Origin: Undibacterium hunanense
Lineage (GTDB): Bacteria > Pseudomonadota > Gammaproteobacteria > Burkholderiales > Burkholderiaceae_D
NCBI RefSeq assembly: GCF_014284335.1
Contig: NZ_JACOGF010000003.1
Location: forward strand, 310,001-374,000
DNA: 64,000 nucleotides
Direction: 5' to 3'
Numbering within the stretch: position 1 is the stretch's first letter; every line of letters starts with the position of its first letter. Position numbers and translations under genes: made by a program. This document shows, one piece after another, positions 27,164-35,177 of the stretch. The notes under the pieces are model-generated. The model made no database searches and was not told the origin of the DNA. It saw only the letters and a list, made by a program, of their open reading frames with translations.

Positions 27164-27550
27164 ATGACGGCTCCGAAAGAATCAAGTCTTGCAACGCTAG
27201 TAATGCGCCTTCGCGCTGTTACAGGCATACAAGTGCTAGTGTGCAAAACGGTGCTAGAACCGCTTTCAGATCAGCATCGTCTTTGGTATGTGGAACGATT
27301 TGAAGAGGGTTTGTCATGGTTCGGATCATCGATACTGATTGACCCAATAGAAGTTGACCCAGAATACTCTGGTTTAATTGAAACCATCCGCCTCGAAGCA
27401 AGAAACAAGCTCAACGCCGGAGAGCTAGGTGACGGCCGACGCGGGCGATCAGTAAGAATGTGGGGCTGGATGAAAAACGAACTCTATACGCGCCACAATA
27501 TTGCCTGGCGCACTCCGTGGGAAATGACGCCTTGGATTGCGATCGATTAA
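27164..27550 (+). CDS. Hypothetical protein, 128 aa, immunity-like context
   Basis: A soluble protein of unknown family with a basic, Trp-rich C-terminus (SVRMWGWMKNELYTRHNIAW and RTPWEMTPW). The start is the ATG preceded by AGGA; a longer in-frame TTG start 12 codons upstream lacks a ribosome site. No signal peptide or membrane helix is present. It sits with another 132-residue unknown between the RHS locus and an IS remnant, an arrangement typical of orphan immunity genes, but nothing in the sequence itself proves that. Confidence 0.45.
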   Translation: MTAPKESSLATLVMRLRAVTGIQVLVCKTVLEPLSDQHRLWYVERFEEGLSWFGSSILIDPIEVDPEYSGLIETIRLEARNKLNAGELGDGRRGRSVRMWGWMKNELYTRHNIAWRTPWEMTPWIAID

Positions 27551-27626
27551 CCCGCGTTTTCGCACATGAATATCAAAACTCACCCAATAACCTGAGATTC
27601 CTCTCAAATTCCAGCAAAGTGACATC

Positions 27627-28025
27627 ATGACCATCGAATCAACACTTATTCTCGGTGAACATTTGACTAAAGAATCGTTCGTAGAATATTTAAAGAAAGT
27701 AGGCGAAATAATTGGGGAGCCAGAACTGGCAGAGTGCCGGATGATCTATAACGAAGAGAGCCGCGCTCATGTTGATATCAATTTACTTACTGGCGATAGT
27801 TGCTGCTTTGAACAAGACGAACTTGATGAGTATGAAAAACTCTTAGGCACTGCCCCACTCTCATTTATAGAGCTTTCATTCTTCAGCGAGGTGGGTTCTA
27901 CCGATTTGGGAATTCAATTTACCAAGGCACTGAATTCACTTATCCCCGTTGTCTTGGACACGGGTTTCGATAAAGTATTTTCACCAAACGAAATTCCCAG
28001 CATTACTGCTGAACTGGCATATTAG
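27627..28025 (+). CDS. Hypothetical protein, 132 aa, immunity-like context
   Basis: An acidic soluble protein (SCCFEQDELDEYEKLLG, ELSFFSEVGSTDLGIQF) with predicted alternating helices and strands and no export signal. Strong negative charge is common in immunity proteins that mask basic toxin surfaces, but no specific family is recognised. The start is an ATG with a weak AAAGTGA element upstream. It is followed by a REP-like palindrome and then a convergent, IS-truncated gene. Confidence 0.5.
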   Translation: MTIESTLILGEHLTKESFVEYLKKVGEIIGEPELAECRMIYNEESRAHVDINLLTGDSCCFEQDELDEYEKLLGTAPLSFIELSFFSEVGSTDLGIQFTKALNSLIPVVLDTGFDKVFSPNEIPSITAELAY

Positions 28026-28065
28026 CTACAGCCCAAGTAGGTGCGAATATTGACTTTTTCGGCCT

Positions 28066-28110
28066 CGACATGCGTGCGATTACGTTTCACTAATCGCGCC
28101 TACACGGGAT
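28066..28110. repeat. REP-like palindrome, copy 3 (best preserved)
   Basis: TGCGATTACG, loop TTTCA, then CTAATCGCGCCTAC; read on the other strand this is GCGCGATTAGTGAAACGTAATCGC. The two arms pair through GCGATTA/TAATCGC. It lies between convergent genes, a typical location for such elements. Confidence 0.55.
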
Positions 28111-28375
28111 AATATTTTTCTAAAGACACCTCTATCTTGCAAAGGTACTGATAAATATCTCCGTTAGAATGCCGCAAATCCGGAAGAAGCGAACGAAAAT
28201 CATAACCTGGATTTTTAGTCGCCCATCTTAATGCTTCAAAAATTCCGCTCAACTCTTCTTCGCTGTATTCTTCGGGCAGCAACGCTATGGCGTCTATAGA
28301 AAGTCCCGCAAAGTCCGATACATCATTATGTTGATTTGCACTGAAAATTGACCCACTTTGCTGGATAAATTGCAT
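28100..28375 (-). pseudogene. Immunity-like gene beheaded by an IS21-type end
   Basis: The frame encodes an acidic protein (LPEEYSEEELSGIFEALRWA, YQYLCKIEVSLEKYYPV). However, its first 15 codons are the inverted-repeat end of an IS21-type element (the IS boundary is at 28329), so the original N-terminus was lost when the IS entered. What remains, about 75 residues, is the 3' part of an unrecognised small gene. A fused protein could still be made from the in-frame ATG inside the IS end, but it has no good ribosome site. Confidence 0.55.
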
Positions 28376-28803
28376 CTAAAATTGACCCACGTTTAGCACA
28401 CAATCCTACTTATCTTGATGAGTAGGGAGCAGGAGTGATTGACGTGGCATTACTAGGTATTATTCGACGCTGGCACATTCGTGACCAGATTCCATTACGG
28501 GAGATCGCCAGACGACTGGGCATCTCTCGCAACACTGTCCGCCGCTATCTGCGCTCTGAAGTCACAGAGCCTGCCTATGCGGAGCGACAAACAACCAGTG
28601 CTATCGACAAATACGCATTGCAGCTCTCAAGCTGGCTTAAAACCGAAGCAGGTAAAAATCGGAAACAACGACGCAGCTTAAAACAACTTCATCTCGATCT
28701 GAAAGAGCTAGGATTTGAAGGGTCGTATGACCGGGTGGCGGCCTTCGCCAGGAAGTGGAAGGTGGATCAAACTGACAGGGTCAATTCAGCTAGCAAACGA
28801 ACA
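28329..28803 (+). mobile_element. Internally deleted IS21-family remnant
   Basis: The left end TGTTGATTTGCACTG, followed by AAAATTGACCCAC and a second AAAATTGACCCAC copy, matches the multiple terminal repeats of IS21-type elements. It is followed by the 5' part of istA only. At about 28776-28803 a degenerate inverted copy (GGGTCAATTCAG then GCAAACGAAC) looks like the right end. All of istB and most of istA are gone. No target duplication is evident. Confidence 0.65.
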
Positions 28804-28809
28804 AGCTAA
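28435..28809 (+). pseudogene. istA: IS21 transposase IstA, N-terminal fragment
   Basis: The first 105 residues are typical IstA: IIRRWHIRDQIPLREIARRL followed by GISRNTVRRYLRSE, the DNA-binding helix-turn-helix, and then YDRVAAFARKWK. In full IstA (about 500 residues) a linker and the DDE integrase core come next; here the frame passes into 15 unrelated residues encoded by the putative right IS end and the start of the leucine-rich-repeat sequence, then stops. The GTG start has an AGGGAG site. It cannot transpose itself. Confidence 0.8.
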
Positions 28810-29390
28810 CCTCCTTAAAAGCTCTCTATCTCGGCGATACAAACATCACATCGCTTCAATCGCTTGATAAGCTAACCTCCTTAGAGAATCTCGATCTCAC
28901 CAAGACGGGAATCACATCCCTTCCATCGCTAGATAAGCTAACAGCCTTAAAGACTCTCAAACTCACCAAGACGAGAATCACATCCCTTCCATCGCTGGAT
29001 AAGCTAACCTCCTTAAAAGAACTCTCTCTAACCTCTTCAAAAATCACATCCCTTCCATCGCTGGATAAACTAACAGCCCTAAATACTCTCTATCTCGGCG
29101 ATACACAAATCAAGTTGCTTCCATCGCTGGATAAGCTAACAGCCTTAAATACTCTCTACCTCGGCTTTTCACAAATCACATTACTTCCATCACTGGATAA
29201 GCTAACCGCGTTAGATTCCCTCGATCTCAGCAATTCACAAATCACGTCGCTTCCATCACTAGAAAAGCTAATCTCTTTAGAAAGAGTTGAGCTTAATGGC
29301 TCACAACTCGTCGGAGTATCGCCATCGGAAAATAAAAAAATCTTCTTGGCTTATCAACTCAAATACCGGAAGATCAAAATTTCTATATAA
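28794..29390 (+). pseudogene. 5'-truncated SDS22-like leucine-rich-repeat gene
   Basis: One frame is open for 198 codons and encodes seven complete and one partial 22-residue leucine-rich repeats of the form SLPSLDKLTALNTLYLGDTQIT, then a C-terminal cap (GVSPSENKKIFLAYQLKYRK). The 22-residue length and pattern fit the SDS22/internalin class, which forms a curved protein-binding solenoid. There is no start codon in frame until TTG at 29115, inside the repeats; the 5' end has been replaced by the IS21 remnant, and a stop codon in this frame immediately precedes the repeats. The 66-base repeats are nearly identical in places (SLPSLDKLT), implying recent duplication. Its original function is unknown. 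Confidence 0.7.
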
Positions 29391-29459
29391 ATTTGTTAGG
29401 CGTCAAATCACCTTTTTGAGGAAAGCATAAATTGCTTGCATAGGGGGTCAATAGCCCGT

Positions 29460-29588
29460 ATCAACCCAAAAACAGCCAGCGAAATATCTGATTTGCGCGA
29501 TGCCAGCAAATTATTGGGGTATAGTAACAAACAGATAACGGAAACAGTGTATCGACGCGTTGGCGAAACGGTAAAACCGACCAGATAA
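29460..29588 (+). pseudogene. C-terminal fragment of a phage-type tyrosine integrase
   Basis: The frame encodes SEISDLRDASKLLGYSNKQI then TETVYRRVGETVKPTR and a stop. This is the end of a phage/island tyrosine recombinase, including the LLGHSxxxxT box (His replaced by Tyr here) and the catalytic-Tyr region VYRRVGE followed by KPTR. No start or upstream domain remains. It points toward tRNA-Ser about 130 bases away, the usual attachment site for such integrases. Confidence 0.7.
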
Positions 29589-29677
29589 GTAGGTGGTTGC
29601 GGAAAGGCTTTCCGCATTTTGTTAAATCAGCCTGCCAAATCTTACATCCCAAGCACTTTATTCTGTGGTGCCGAAAA

Positions 29678-29710
29678 TAAAAAAGCCCTTGATAATCAAG
29701 GGCTTTTTCG
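29678..29710 (-). terminator. Intrinsic terminator downstream of tRNA-Ser
   Basis: GCCCTTGA and TCAAGGGC form an eight-pair stem with a three-base loop (29685-29703). On the minus strand it is followed by TTTTTTATTTT, and it begins 14 bases after the tRNA CCA. The plus strand also shows TTTTT, so it may work both ways. Confidence 0.85.
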
Positions 29711-29717
29711 TATTCCG

Positions 29718-29807
29718 TGGCGGAAGCTGTGAGATTCGAACTCACGAAGGCTATAACACCTCGCCAGTTTTCAAGACTGGTGCATTCAACCGCTCTGCCA
29801 AGCTTCC
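29718..29807 (-). tRNA. tRNA-Ser (anticodon UGA)
   Basis: The minus strand folds as a class II tRNA of 90 bases with encoded CCA. The acceptor arms GGAAGCT and AGCTTCC pair over seven bases. The anticodon stem CCAGT/ACTGG encloses TGA (anticodon at 29771-29773). A long variable arm follows, and the T-arm is GTGAG-TTCGAAT-CTCAC. It reads UCA serine codons. A strong promoter lies just upstream and a terminator just downstream. Its 3' end faces the accessory island and an integrase remnant, consistent with use as an attachment site. Confidence 0.97.
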
Positions 29808-29816
29808 GAGCCGATG

Positions 29817-29845
29817 ATTATACCCGGATTATGCTTGTTCAACAA
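29817..29845 (-). promoter_or_regulatory. Sigma-70 promoter of tRNA-Ser
   Basis: On the minus strand TTGTTG, 17 bases, TATAAT, with the -10 hexamer ending 10 bases before the tRNA 5' end. Consensus -10 and ideal spacing make this a strong promoter. It lies between the tRNA and the stop codon of the EAL gene. Confidence 0.8.
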
Positions 29846-29848
29846 GGC

Positions 29849-31867
29849 TCAAATTTCTGTATGAAAATTCTTGTCCAGCAGGCTGATGATTTGTTCCGGG
29901 CTGACGGGTTTGGAATACAGGTAGCCCTGTACCTCGTCACAGCCAGCTTTGATCAGGAAATCGAGTTGTTCGCGGGTTTCTACGCCTTCTGCGATGACTT
30001 TATGGTGTAACTGTTTGGCCATGAGGATGATGGTGCTGGCGATGGCGCAATCGTTCGGGTCGCTCGGAATGCTTTGTATGAAAGAACGGTCGATTTTTAG
30101 CGTCTCAATAGGGAAACGTTTGAGGTACGACAGGCTGGAATAGCCGGTGCCAAAATCATCCAGTGCAAGCACCACGTCTTGTGCGGTGATTTGTTCCATG
30201 ATGGCGATGACGCTTTCCGAGCTGTGCATGAGCATGCCTTCGGTGATTTCCAGTTCCAGCCACTGGGGCGATATCTGATGGTGCTGCAAGGCTTCTTTAA
30301 CACGCACGGGCAGGTTATTGGTAAATTCCCGCGCTGACACATTCACGGCAATGCGGAAAGGTGCAATGCCGCTGTCTTGCCAGGCTTTGGCCTGGGCGCA
30401 GGCAGTTTCCAATACCCATTCGTCAATCTGCAGGATCAGGCCGGTTTCTTCGGCAACGGGGATGAACTCTACTGGTGAAATGAAGCCTTTTTCTGGATGC
30501 TGCCAGCGCAGCAAGGCTTCAACACCGATGATTTTGCCGCTGGCCAGATCCACCTTGGGTTGGTACACAAGATAAAATTCCTGATTTTCCAGCGCCTTGC
30601 GCATGGCAGATTCCAGATACAGCCTGCCTGCTATGCTCTGGTTCATGTTGTCGCTATAAAACAAAAAGCTGCCGGATACGTTGCCGGCACTGCGTTTGGC
30701 TTTGACCATGGCGATATCTGCTTTTTGCAGCAGAATGTCTGCACCTGCGCCATCTTGCGGGAAAACGCTAAGGCCGATGCTGGCACCTACCCGCAGTTCA
30801 TGCCCTTCCACGACAAACGCATTCTCGAGCGCGTGCAGCAGCTTTTGCACTACCAGGCTGGCATGAAAGTGCTGGTTAATATCCAGCAGGGCAATCGCAA
30901 ATTCGTCACTACCCAGGCGGGCGACGATGTCGTTTTCTCGCAGGGTAGTCAAAAACCGTGAAGAGACCTGGCGCAGCAGTTCATTGCCTATTTCATGACC
31001 CAGGGTGTCGTTGATGAGCTTGAAACGGTTCAGGTCAATAAAGATGATGGCAGCGCTGGTGTTATTGCGTTGTGATTGCAACAGGGCATTGTCCACCAGT
31101 TGTTTGAACAGGCTGCGGTTGGGCAGGCTGGTCAGGGCATCGTAATAGGCCAGGTAATTGATTTTATCTTCGGCTGCTTTGCGTGCAGTAATGTCGCTTA
31201 AATAGCCGATGATGCCTATGGGCATGCCATTGGTATCACACAAAGGGGACAGGTTCAGACTGGCCCAGAATACTTCGCCGGATTTCTTTTTACGGCGCAC
31301 TTCCATCTCGCGCCCGCCCTGCTCCAGAAAGCTGTCATACAGTTTCAGGCCATCGATGTCTTCGTCGTCGTACAGGAAAAGAATGTTCTTGCCGATGACT
31401 TCATGCGCATCATAACCAAACAGTTTTTCTGCACCACGGTTCCAGCTGATGATGAAGCCTGCCAGATCCATGGTAATGACGGATTCATGAATCTGATCAA
31501 GGATCTGGGTCTGCTGCAGCTGCGCTTGGGCGGATGCCTGGTATTGCTTGTCGAGCAAAGCGCGGCGTGAAAACAGTCTGGCTGTCAGTGCAGCGAGGAT
31601 GTTCAGTTTTTGTATATCGGCTTCATTGACGCGCCCCATTTTACCGGACAGTACATAGTAACTTTCTGCTGTAGCGGCACAATGGATGGCATCCGCCATC
31701 TGCTCCGGGTTGGGCAAGCCGCGCTTGAAAGCTGCATTGGCATCATTAAAAACGGTGCTGACAATGCGATTCAATTCTGCGTCCAGTGCTTCGTCCTGAA
31801 GACACAATACAGCCTCGCTCAGGCGGACGCCGATTTCCAGTTCATTGATCGCAGGCGGTATGCTCAT
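29849..31867 (-). CDS. PAS-GGDEF-EAL phosphodiesterase with degenerate GGDEF
   Basis: A soluble 672-residue protein. A helical N-terminal region (1-110) is followed by a PAS domain at about 120-230 (VITMDLAGFIISWNRGAEKL), a GGDEF domain whose signature is GSDEF at 319-323, and an EAL domain with EAL at 450-452. The phosphodiesterase residues are intact (AVNVSAREF, LEITEGML, LDDFGTGYSSL, LKIDRSFI, AEGVET). The change of the second Gly to Ser probably abolishes cyclase activity, while the retained RxxD (REND) and GTP-binding fold could serve as a regulatory domain. The start is the ATG two bases after the stop of the EAL-HDOD gene, with AGGA upstream, so the two form an operon and probably act together. 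Confidence 0.9.
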   Translation of the reverse strand: MSIPPAINELEIGVRLSEAVLCLQDEALDAELNRIVSTVFNDANAAFKRGLPNPEQMADAIHCAATAESYYVLSGKMGRVNEADIQKLNILAALTARLFSRRALLDKQYQASAQAQLQQTQILDQIHESVITMDLAGFIISWNRGAEKLFGYDAHEVIGKNILFLYDDEDIDGLKLYDSFLEQGGREMEVRRKKKSGEVFWASLNLSPLCDTNGMPIGIIGYLSDITARKAAEDKINYLAYYDALTSLPNRSLFKQLVDNALLQSQRNNTSAAIIFIDLNRFKLINDTLGHEIGNELLRQVSSRFLTTLRENDIVARLGSDEFAIALLDINQHFHASLVVQKLLHALENAFVVEGHELRVGASIGLSVFPQDGAGADILLQKADIAMVKAKRSAGNVSGSFLFYSDNMNQSIAGRLYLESAMRKALENQEFYLVYQPKVDLASGKIIGVEALLRWQHPEKGFISPVEFIPVAEETGLILQIDEWVLETACAQAKAWQDSGIAPFRIAVNVSAREFTNNLPVRVKEALQHHQISPQWLELEITEGMLMHSSESVIAIMEQITAQDVVLALDDFGTGYSSLSYLKRFPIETLKIDRSFIQSIPSDPNDCAIASTIILMAKQLHHKVIAEGVETREQLDFLIKAGCDEVQGYLYSKPVSPEQIISLLDKNFHTEI

Positions 31868-31869
31868 GG

Positions 31870-33060
31870 TCACATGTCCTGGCAAACCTGGTTGACCCAT
31901 GCATAGGCAGAGATCACGCAGTCATAATACTCGTCCGGCTTGAGTCCGATTTCGCCCAACAATGTCATGTCGAAACCGGCATGTGCCCGGTCGGCCCGCT
32001 CTACCAGGTCCAGGCACTTGCCCAGTTGCCCGGATTTGTGCAGCAAGGCATCCAGCACATCAGTATGCAAATTCAGTGGTTGCAGCACTTCTGCCAGCGG
32101 GTTGCCAAACAGTTTGTCCAGCAATGAAAACATGCCAACCATGAAGGCGCAATCCAGCTGGTCTTTATTGCCGCCCTGCTTGTGGCAGATAGCTTCCATC
32201 AGGCTGGCGCGAAAGGCAGCGCGTGGCATCAGGGGGTTCAGGCCACCGCCATTGTCATGCTGGCGCGCATACAACAGCAATTGCAGCCATCTTTGCAACT
32301 GCCGTCGGCCCAACAGGTTGATGGCCTGACCAAAACTGGATACCCGTACGGTCTGCGCAAAGGCGGCTGAACTAACCAGTTTAAACAGCATGAAAGACAG
32401 CGTTGTATCCTGCTTGAAGAGCTCTTCCAGCTCACGCGATTCTGCATCCCTGGCGACAAGGCCCAGCAGCTTCAGCAAACGCGTTCTGGCGCTGGCATCG
32501 GCGGCCTTGTTGCTGGCGGGTGGATTAAACGCATAATCGCCAGCAAGCCATTTAAAACCGGCTTCAACAGCCTGCTCTTGTAGTGTGGCACTGGACAGGT
32601 TCTTTGCCAGATGCATGCCGGTATGCAAGCGCCCCAGCCAGGGTTTAACCTGGACCGGTATGGCAGCGTGGCAATCTACCCCCAGGTTTCTGGCCCCTTC
32701 CCAGGCAGGTTCATAGCTGGCGTTAAAATCATCCAGCAGCACGGTAACGCCCAGCGAAGAAAAATGCTTTAACCTGAGTTGTACATCTTTATCGCTGACA
32801 TGCATTTCTGGCACGCACAGCGTCACCCTGGCGACAGGTAGCCGCGTGTCCAGATCAACGGGGATCTGGGCAACATCGCTGATTTTTACCAGCAATGAGA
32901 TCGGGCTTAGCCTGGAAAAGAATTCGCTTTCGTTCAAAAACTGAAGAATCGAAAACACTTCTCCCACAGGCATGTCACCAAAATCAGCTTGCAATGCCTG
33001 CAGTTGCTGCTTGCCGTTCATAACTGGCAAAAATGTGCCAATTCCTCGGTTTTGTGTCAT
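31870..33060 (-). CDS. EAL-HDOD (YuxH-type) signalling protein with degenerate EAL
   Basis: The N-terminal half resembles an EAL domain by fold pattern only (LGVTVLLDDFNASYEPAWEG) and lacks the EAL motif and metal ligands, so it should not hydrolyse c-di-GMP. The C-terminal half is an HDOD domain (about 200-380), for instance LFKLVSSAAFAQTVRVSSFG followed by QAINLLGRRQLQRWLQLLL. Proteins with this architecture control motility and biofilm genes, in some cases by binding nucleotides or partner proteins. It is directly followed by the PAS-GGDEF-EAL gene with a two-base gap. The start is uncertain: ATG at 33060 is used, while a TTG eight codons upstream is also possible; neither has a clear ribosome site. 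Confidence 0.8.
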   Translation of the reverse strand: MTQNRGIGTFLPVMNGKQQLQALQADFGDMPVGEVFSILQFLNESEFFSRLSPISLLVKISDVAQIPVDLDTRLPVARVTLCVPEMHVSDKDVQLRLKHFSSLGVTVLLDDFNASYEPAWEGARNLGVDCHAAIPVQVKPWLGRLHTGMHLAKNLSSATLQEQAVEAGFKWLAGDYAFNPPASNKAADASARTRLLKLLGLVARDAESRELEELFKQDTTLSFMLFKLVSSAAFAQTVRVSSFGQAINLLGRRQLQRWLQLLLYARQHDNGGGLNPLMPRAAFRASLMEAICHKQGGNKDQLDCAFMVGMFSLLDKLFGNPLAEVLQPLNLHTDVLDALLHKSGQLGKCLDLVERADRAHAGFDMTLLGEIGLKPDEYYDCVISAYAWVNQVCQDM

Positions 33061-33323
33061 AGGTGGAAGAGCAATTTGGATCAAAAATTGTTACAGATAT
33101 TAATTTGAGAATTTACCAATTGCAACACAATTTAATGCAACACATGAGGTATTTTGAATATTATCGGCAGGACAGTCTGTTTCCTTTAAAAACCAGGCCA
33201 GAACTTGCTATCTGCTTAAGCAGGTGTCGTAAAAATGCTTCACTGCAAGATATGCATGAATGACAAGCTGTTGACGAAATGCATAAGCATTTTACAAATT
33301 GATGGTTGACGCACCTGCCAGGC

Positions 33324-34583
33324 TCAGGTGGTTTTCAAGAAAATCTGTTGCAGATCATTTAAGAAAAGTTTACCCAAAGGCGTGGGCGAGATCGTCTGAT
33401 GGTCGCGATAAAGCAAGCCCTTCTTTTCTGCTTCAAGCAACTCACTCTCAATGGTATTGAGCAGCATGCCGGTACGTTCCTGGAACAGGTTGACGTTAAA
33501 CCCGCCTTGCAGGCGCAAGGCATTCAGCATAAATTCAAAACCCATTTCATCCGGCTGGATTTCGGCGGATTCCTGCACGGCATTGCCACTAGCCACGGCA
33601 TCCATATAGGCTTTGGGCTGCTTGTAGCGCGCCTGCCTGACCACACGGTGCGGGAACGACAGCTTGGAATGCGCGCCTGCACCTATGCCCAGGTAATCGC
33701 CAAAGTTCCAGTAATTCAGGTTATGTCGTGATTCGCGTTTTGCCTGGGCATAGGCTGACACTTCATAATTACCGTAACCGGCAGCGGCCATATTGGCATG
33801 GATAAGATCCTGCATTTCGGCACTGAGGTCGTCATCCGGTATGGCTGGCGGGTATTTGGCGAAATAGGTATTTGGTTCCAGCGTCAGGTGGTACAGGGAC
33901 AAATGCGGTGGCGCAAAAGCGATGGCGGTTTCCACGTCTTGCCTGACCTCTTCCAGGGTCTGGCTGGGCAAGGCGAACATCAAGTCCAGATTGAAATTAT
34001 CAAAATTTGCCCTGGCGATATCAATGGCGCGACGTGCCTCGTCACCGTCATGGATGCGGCCCAGCGCTGCCAGGTGGCGCGAATTGAAACTTTGTATGCC
34101 GATGGACAGGCGGTTGATGCCGCTCTGGCGGTAGGAACGGAATTTTTCTGCTTCAAAGGTACCAGGATTGGCTTCCATGGTGATTTCAGCCGCCCCATCC
34201 AGTGGTAACAGGGTGCGCACGTCAGACAGCAACCTGTCCAGTCCGGCTGCGGACATCAGGCTGGGGGTGCCGCCACCAATGAAGATGGTGTATATCTTGC
34301 GTCCCCAAATCAGGGGCAAGGCCATTTCAAGATCGGCCCGCAGCGCATCCAGATAAGCCTGCTCATCAAAACTGCTACGCACTTCATGCGAATTAAAATC
34401 GCAGTAAGGACATTTTTTGACACACCACGGAAAATGAATATACAGCGACAGCGGTGGCAGTTGCGCCAGGTTAAGACTGCCTGGCGACAAGTACTGGCTG
34501 GCCACGTTTTGTGGCACCACCGATAAATCGCGCTTGCTTGCCTGAACTGCGGGTGTTGCCGGAATAGGCTTGATCGGTATCAT
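33324..34583 (-). CDS. hemW: HemW, radical-SAM heme chaperone
   Basis: A 419-residue radical-SAM protein of the HemN-like family. The cluster motif CVKKCPYC (Cys54, Cys58, Cys61) binds a 4Fe-4S cluster, followed by IFIGGGTPSLM, ITMEANPGTFE and RLSIGIQSF, all typical of HemW. Older annotations call it oxygen-independent coproporphyrinogen oxidase; HemW instead handles heme delivery. It has an N-terminal extension of about 40 residues compared with E. coli. Its ATG overlaps the rdgB stop by four bases, and the rph-rdgB-hemW order is common in betaproteobacteria. The ~260-base gap after it has only a weak CACCTG/CAGGTG hairpin. Confidence 0.93.
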   Translation of the reverse strand: MIPIKPIPATPAVQASKRDLSVVPQNVASQYLSPGSLNLAQLPPLSLYIHFPWCVKKCPYCDFNSHEVRSSFDEQAYLDALRADLEMALPLIWGRKIYTIFIGGGTPSLMSAAGLDRLLSDVRTLLPLDGAAEITMEANPGTFEAEKFRSYRQSGINRLSIGIQSFNSRHLAALGRIHDGDEARRAIDIARANFDNFNLDLMFALPSQTLEEVRQDVETAIAFAPPHLSLYHLTLEPNTYFAKYPPAIPDDDLSAEMQDLIHANMAAAGYGNYEVSAYAQAKRESRHNLNYWNFGDYLGIGAGAHSKLSFPHRVVRQARYKQPKAYMDAVASGNAVQESAEIQPDEMGFEFMLNALRLQGGFNVNLFQERTGMLLNTIESELLEAEKKGLLYRDHQTISPTPLGKLFLNDLQQIFLKTT

Positions 34584-35164
34584 CTAAGTTTTTCAACAAG
34601 GGCACGCAAAGCCTGCCCACGATGGGATAACTGATTTTTTTGCTCTGCCGACAACTCCGCCACGGTCTTGCCAAGTGCGGGCAGGAAAAAATGCGGGTCA
34701 TAGCCAAACCCGTTTTCACCACGGGCATCAGCAATCAATTCACCGGGCCAGACGCCATCAGCAATGACTGGTTGCGGGTCAAATTCAGAACGCACAAACA
34801 CCAGCACACAATAATAATAGGCTGACTTGTCAGCAATACCAGCCAAATCCGCAATCAGTTTTTGATTATTTCGCAGGTCGGATTTGGGTTCACCTGAATA
34901 ACGGGCAGAAATCACACCAGGAGCACCGTTGAGGGCATTCACGCAGATACCGGAATCATCTGCCAGCGCAGGCAGGCCCGTCAGGCGCGATGCATGCCTG
35001 GCCTTGGTCAGCGCATTTTCTACAAAGCTGGGATAAGGTTCCTCTGCTTCCGGCACCTGAAATTCTGATTGCGAGTACAGCGTGATACCCAGCGGGGCAA
35101 GTATCTGGTAAAACTCTTTCAACTTGCCCTGATTATTCGATGCCAGGACGATTTTTTTGTTCAT
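34580..35164 (-). CDS. rdgB: Non-canonical purine NTP pyrophosphatase RdgB/HAM1
   Basis: A 194-residue cytoplasmic enzyme that hydrolyses ITP, dITP and XTP to the monophosphates, keeping deaminated purines out of nucleic acids. The diagnostic motifs are present: LASNNQGKLKEF at the N-terminus, ADDSGICVNALNGAPGVISA for substrate and metal binding, GENGFGYDPHFFLP, and SHRGQALRAL at the C-terminus. It is of normal length. It lies 13 bases after rph and overlaps hemW by four bases, so it is translated from a polycistronic message. Confidence 0.95.
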   Translation of the reverse strand: MNKKIVLASNNQGKLKEFYQILAPLGITLYSQSEFQVPEAEEPYPSFVENALTKARHASRLTGLPALADDSGICVNALNGAPGVISARYSGEPKSDLRNNQKLIADLAGIADKSAYYYCVLVFVRSEFDPQPVIADGVWPGELIADARGENGFGYDPHFFLPALGKTVAELSAEQKNQLSHRGQALRALVEKLR

Positions 35165-35177
35165 AGCGCTACCCTCT

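Noticed and set aside
28856-29047. Minus-strand open frame with repeats of VSLSSDGRDVI
   Set aside because: It is the reverse complement of the 66-base leucine-rich repeats on the plus strand; the repeated pattern is a shadow, with no ribosome site.
18838-29588. A CRISPR array among the many short repeats of the island
   Set aside because: The repeats are coding (YD repeats, leucine-rich repeats) or lone palindromes; there are no regularly spaced identical units with unique spacers and no cas genes.
29817-29849. Truncation of the EAL gene by the tRNA region
   Set aside because: The EAL protein ends with a normal domain C-terminus; the tRNA promoter simply begins just past its stop.
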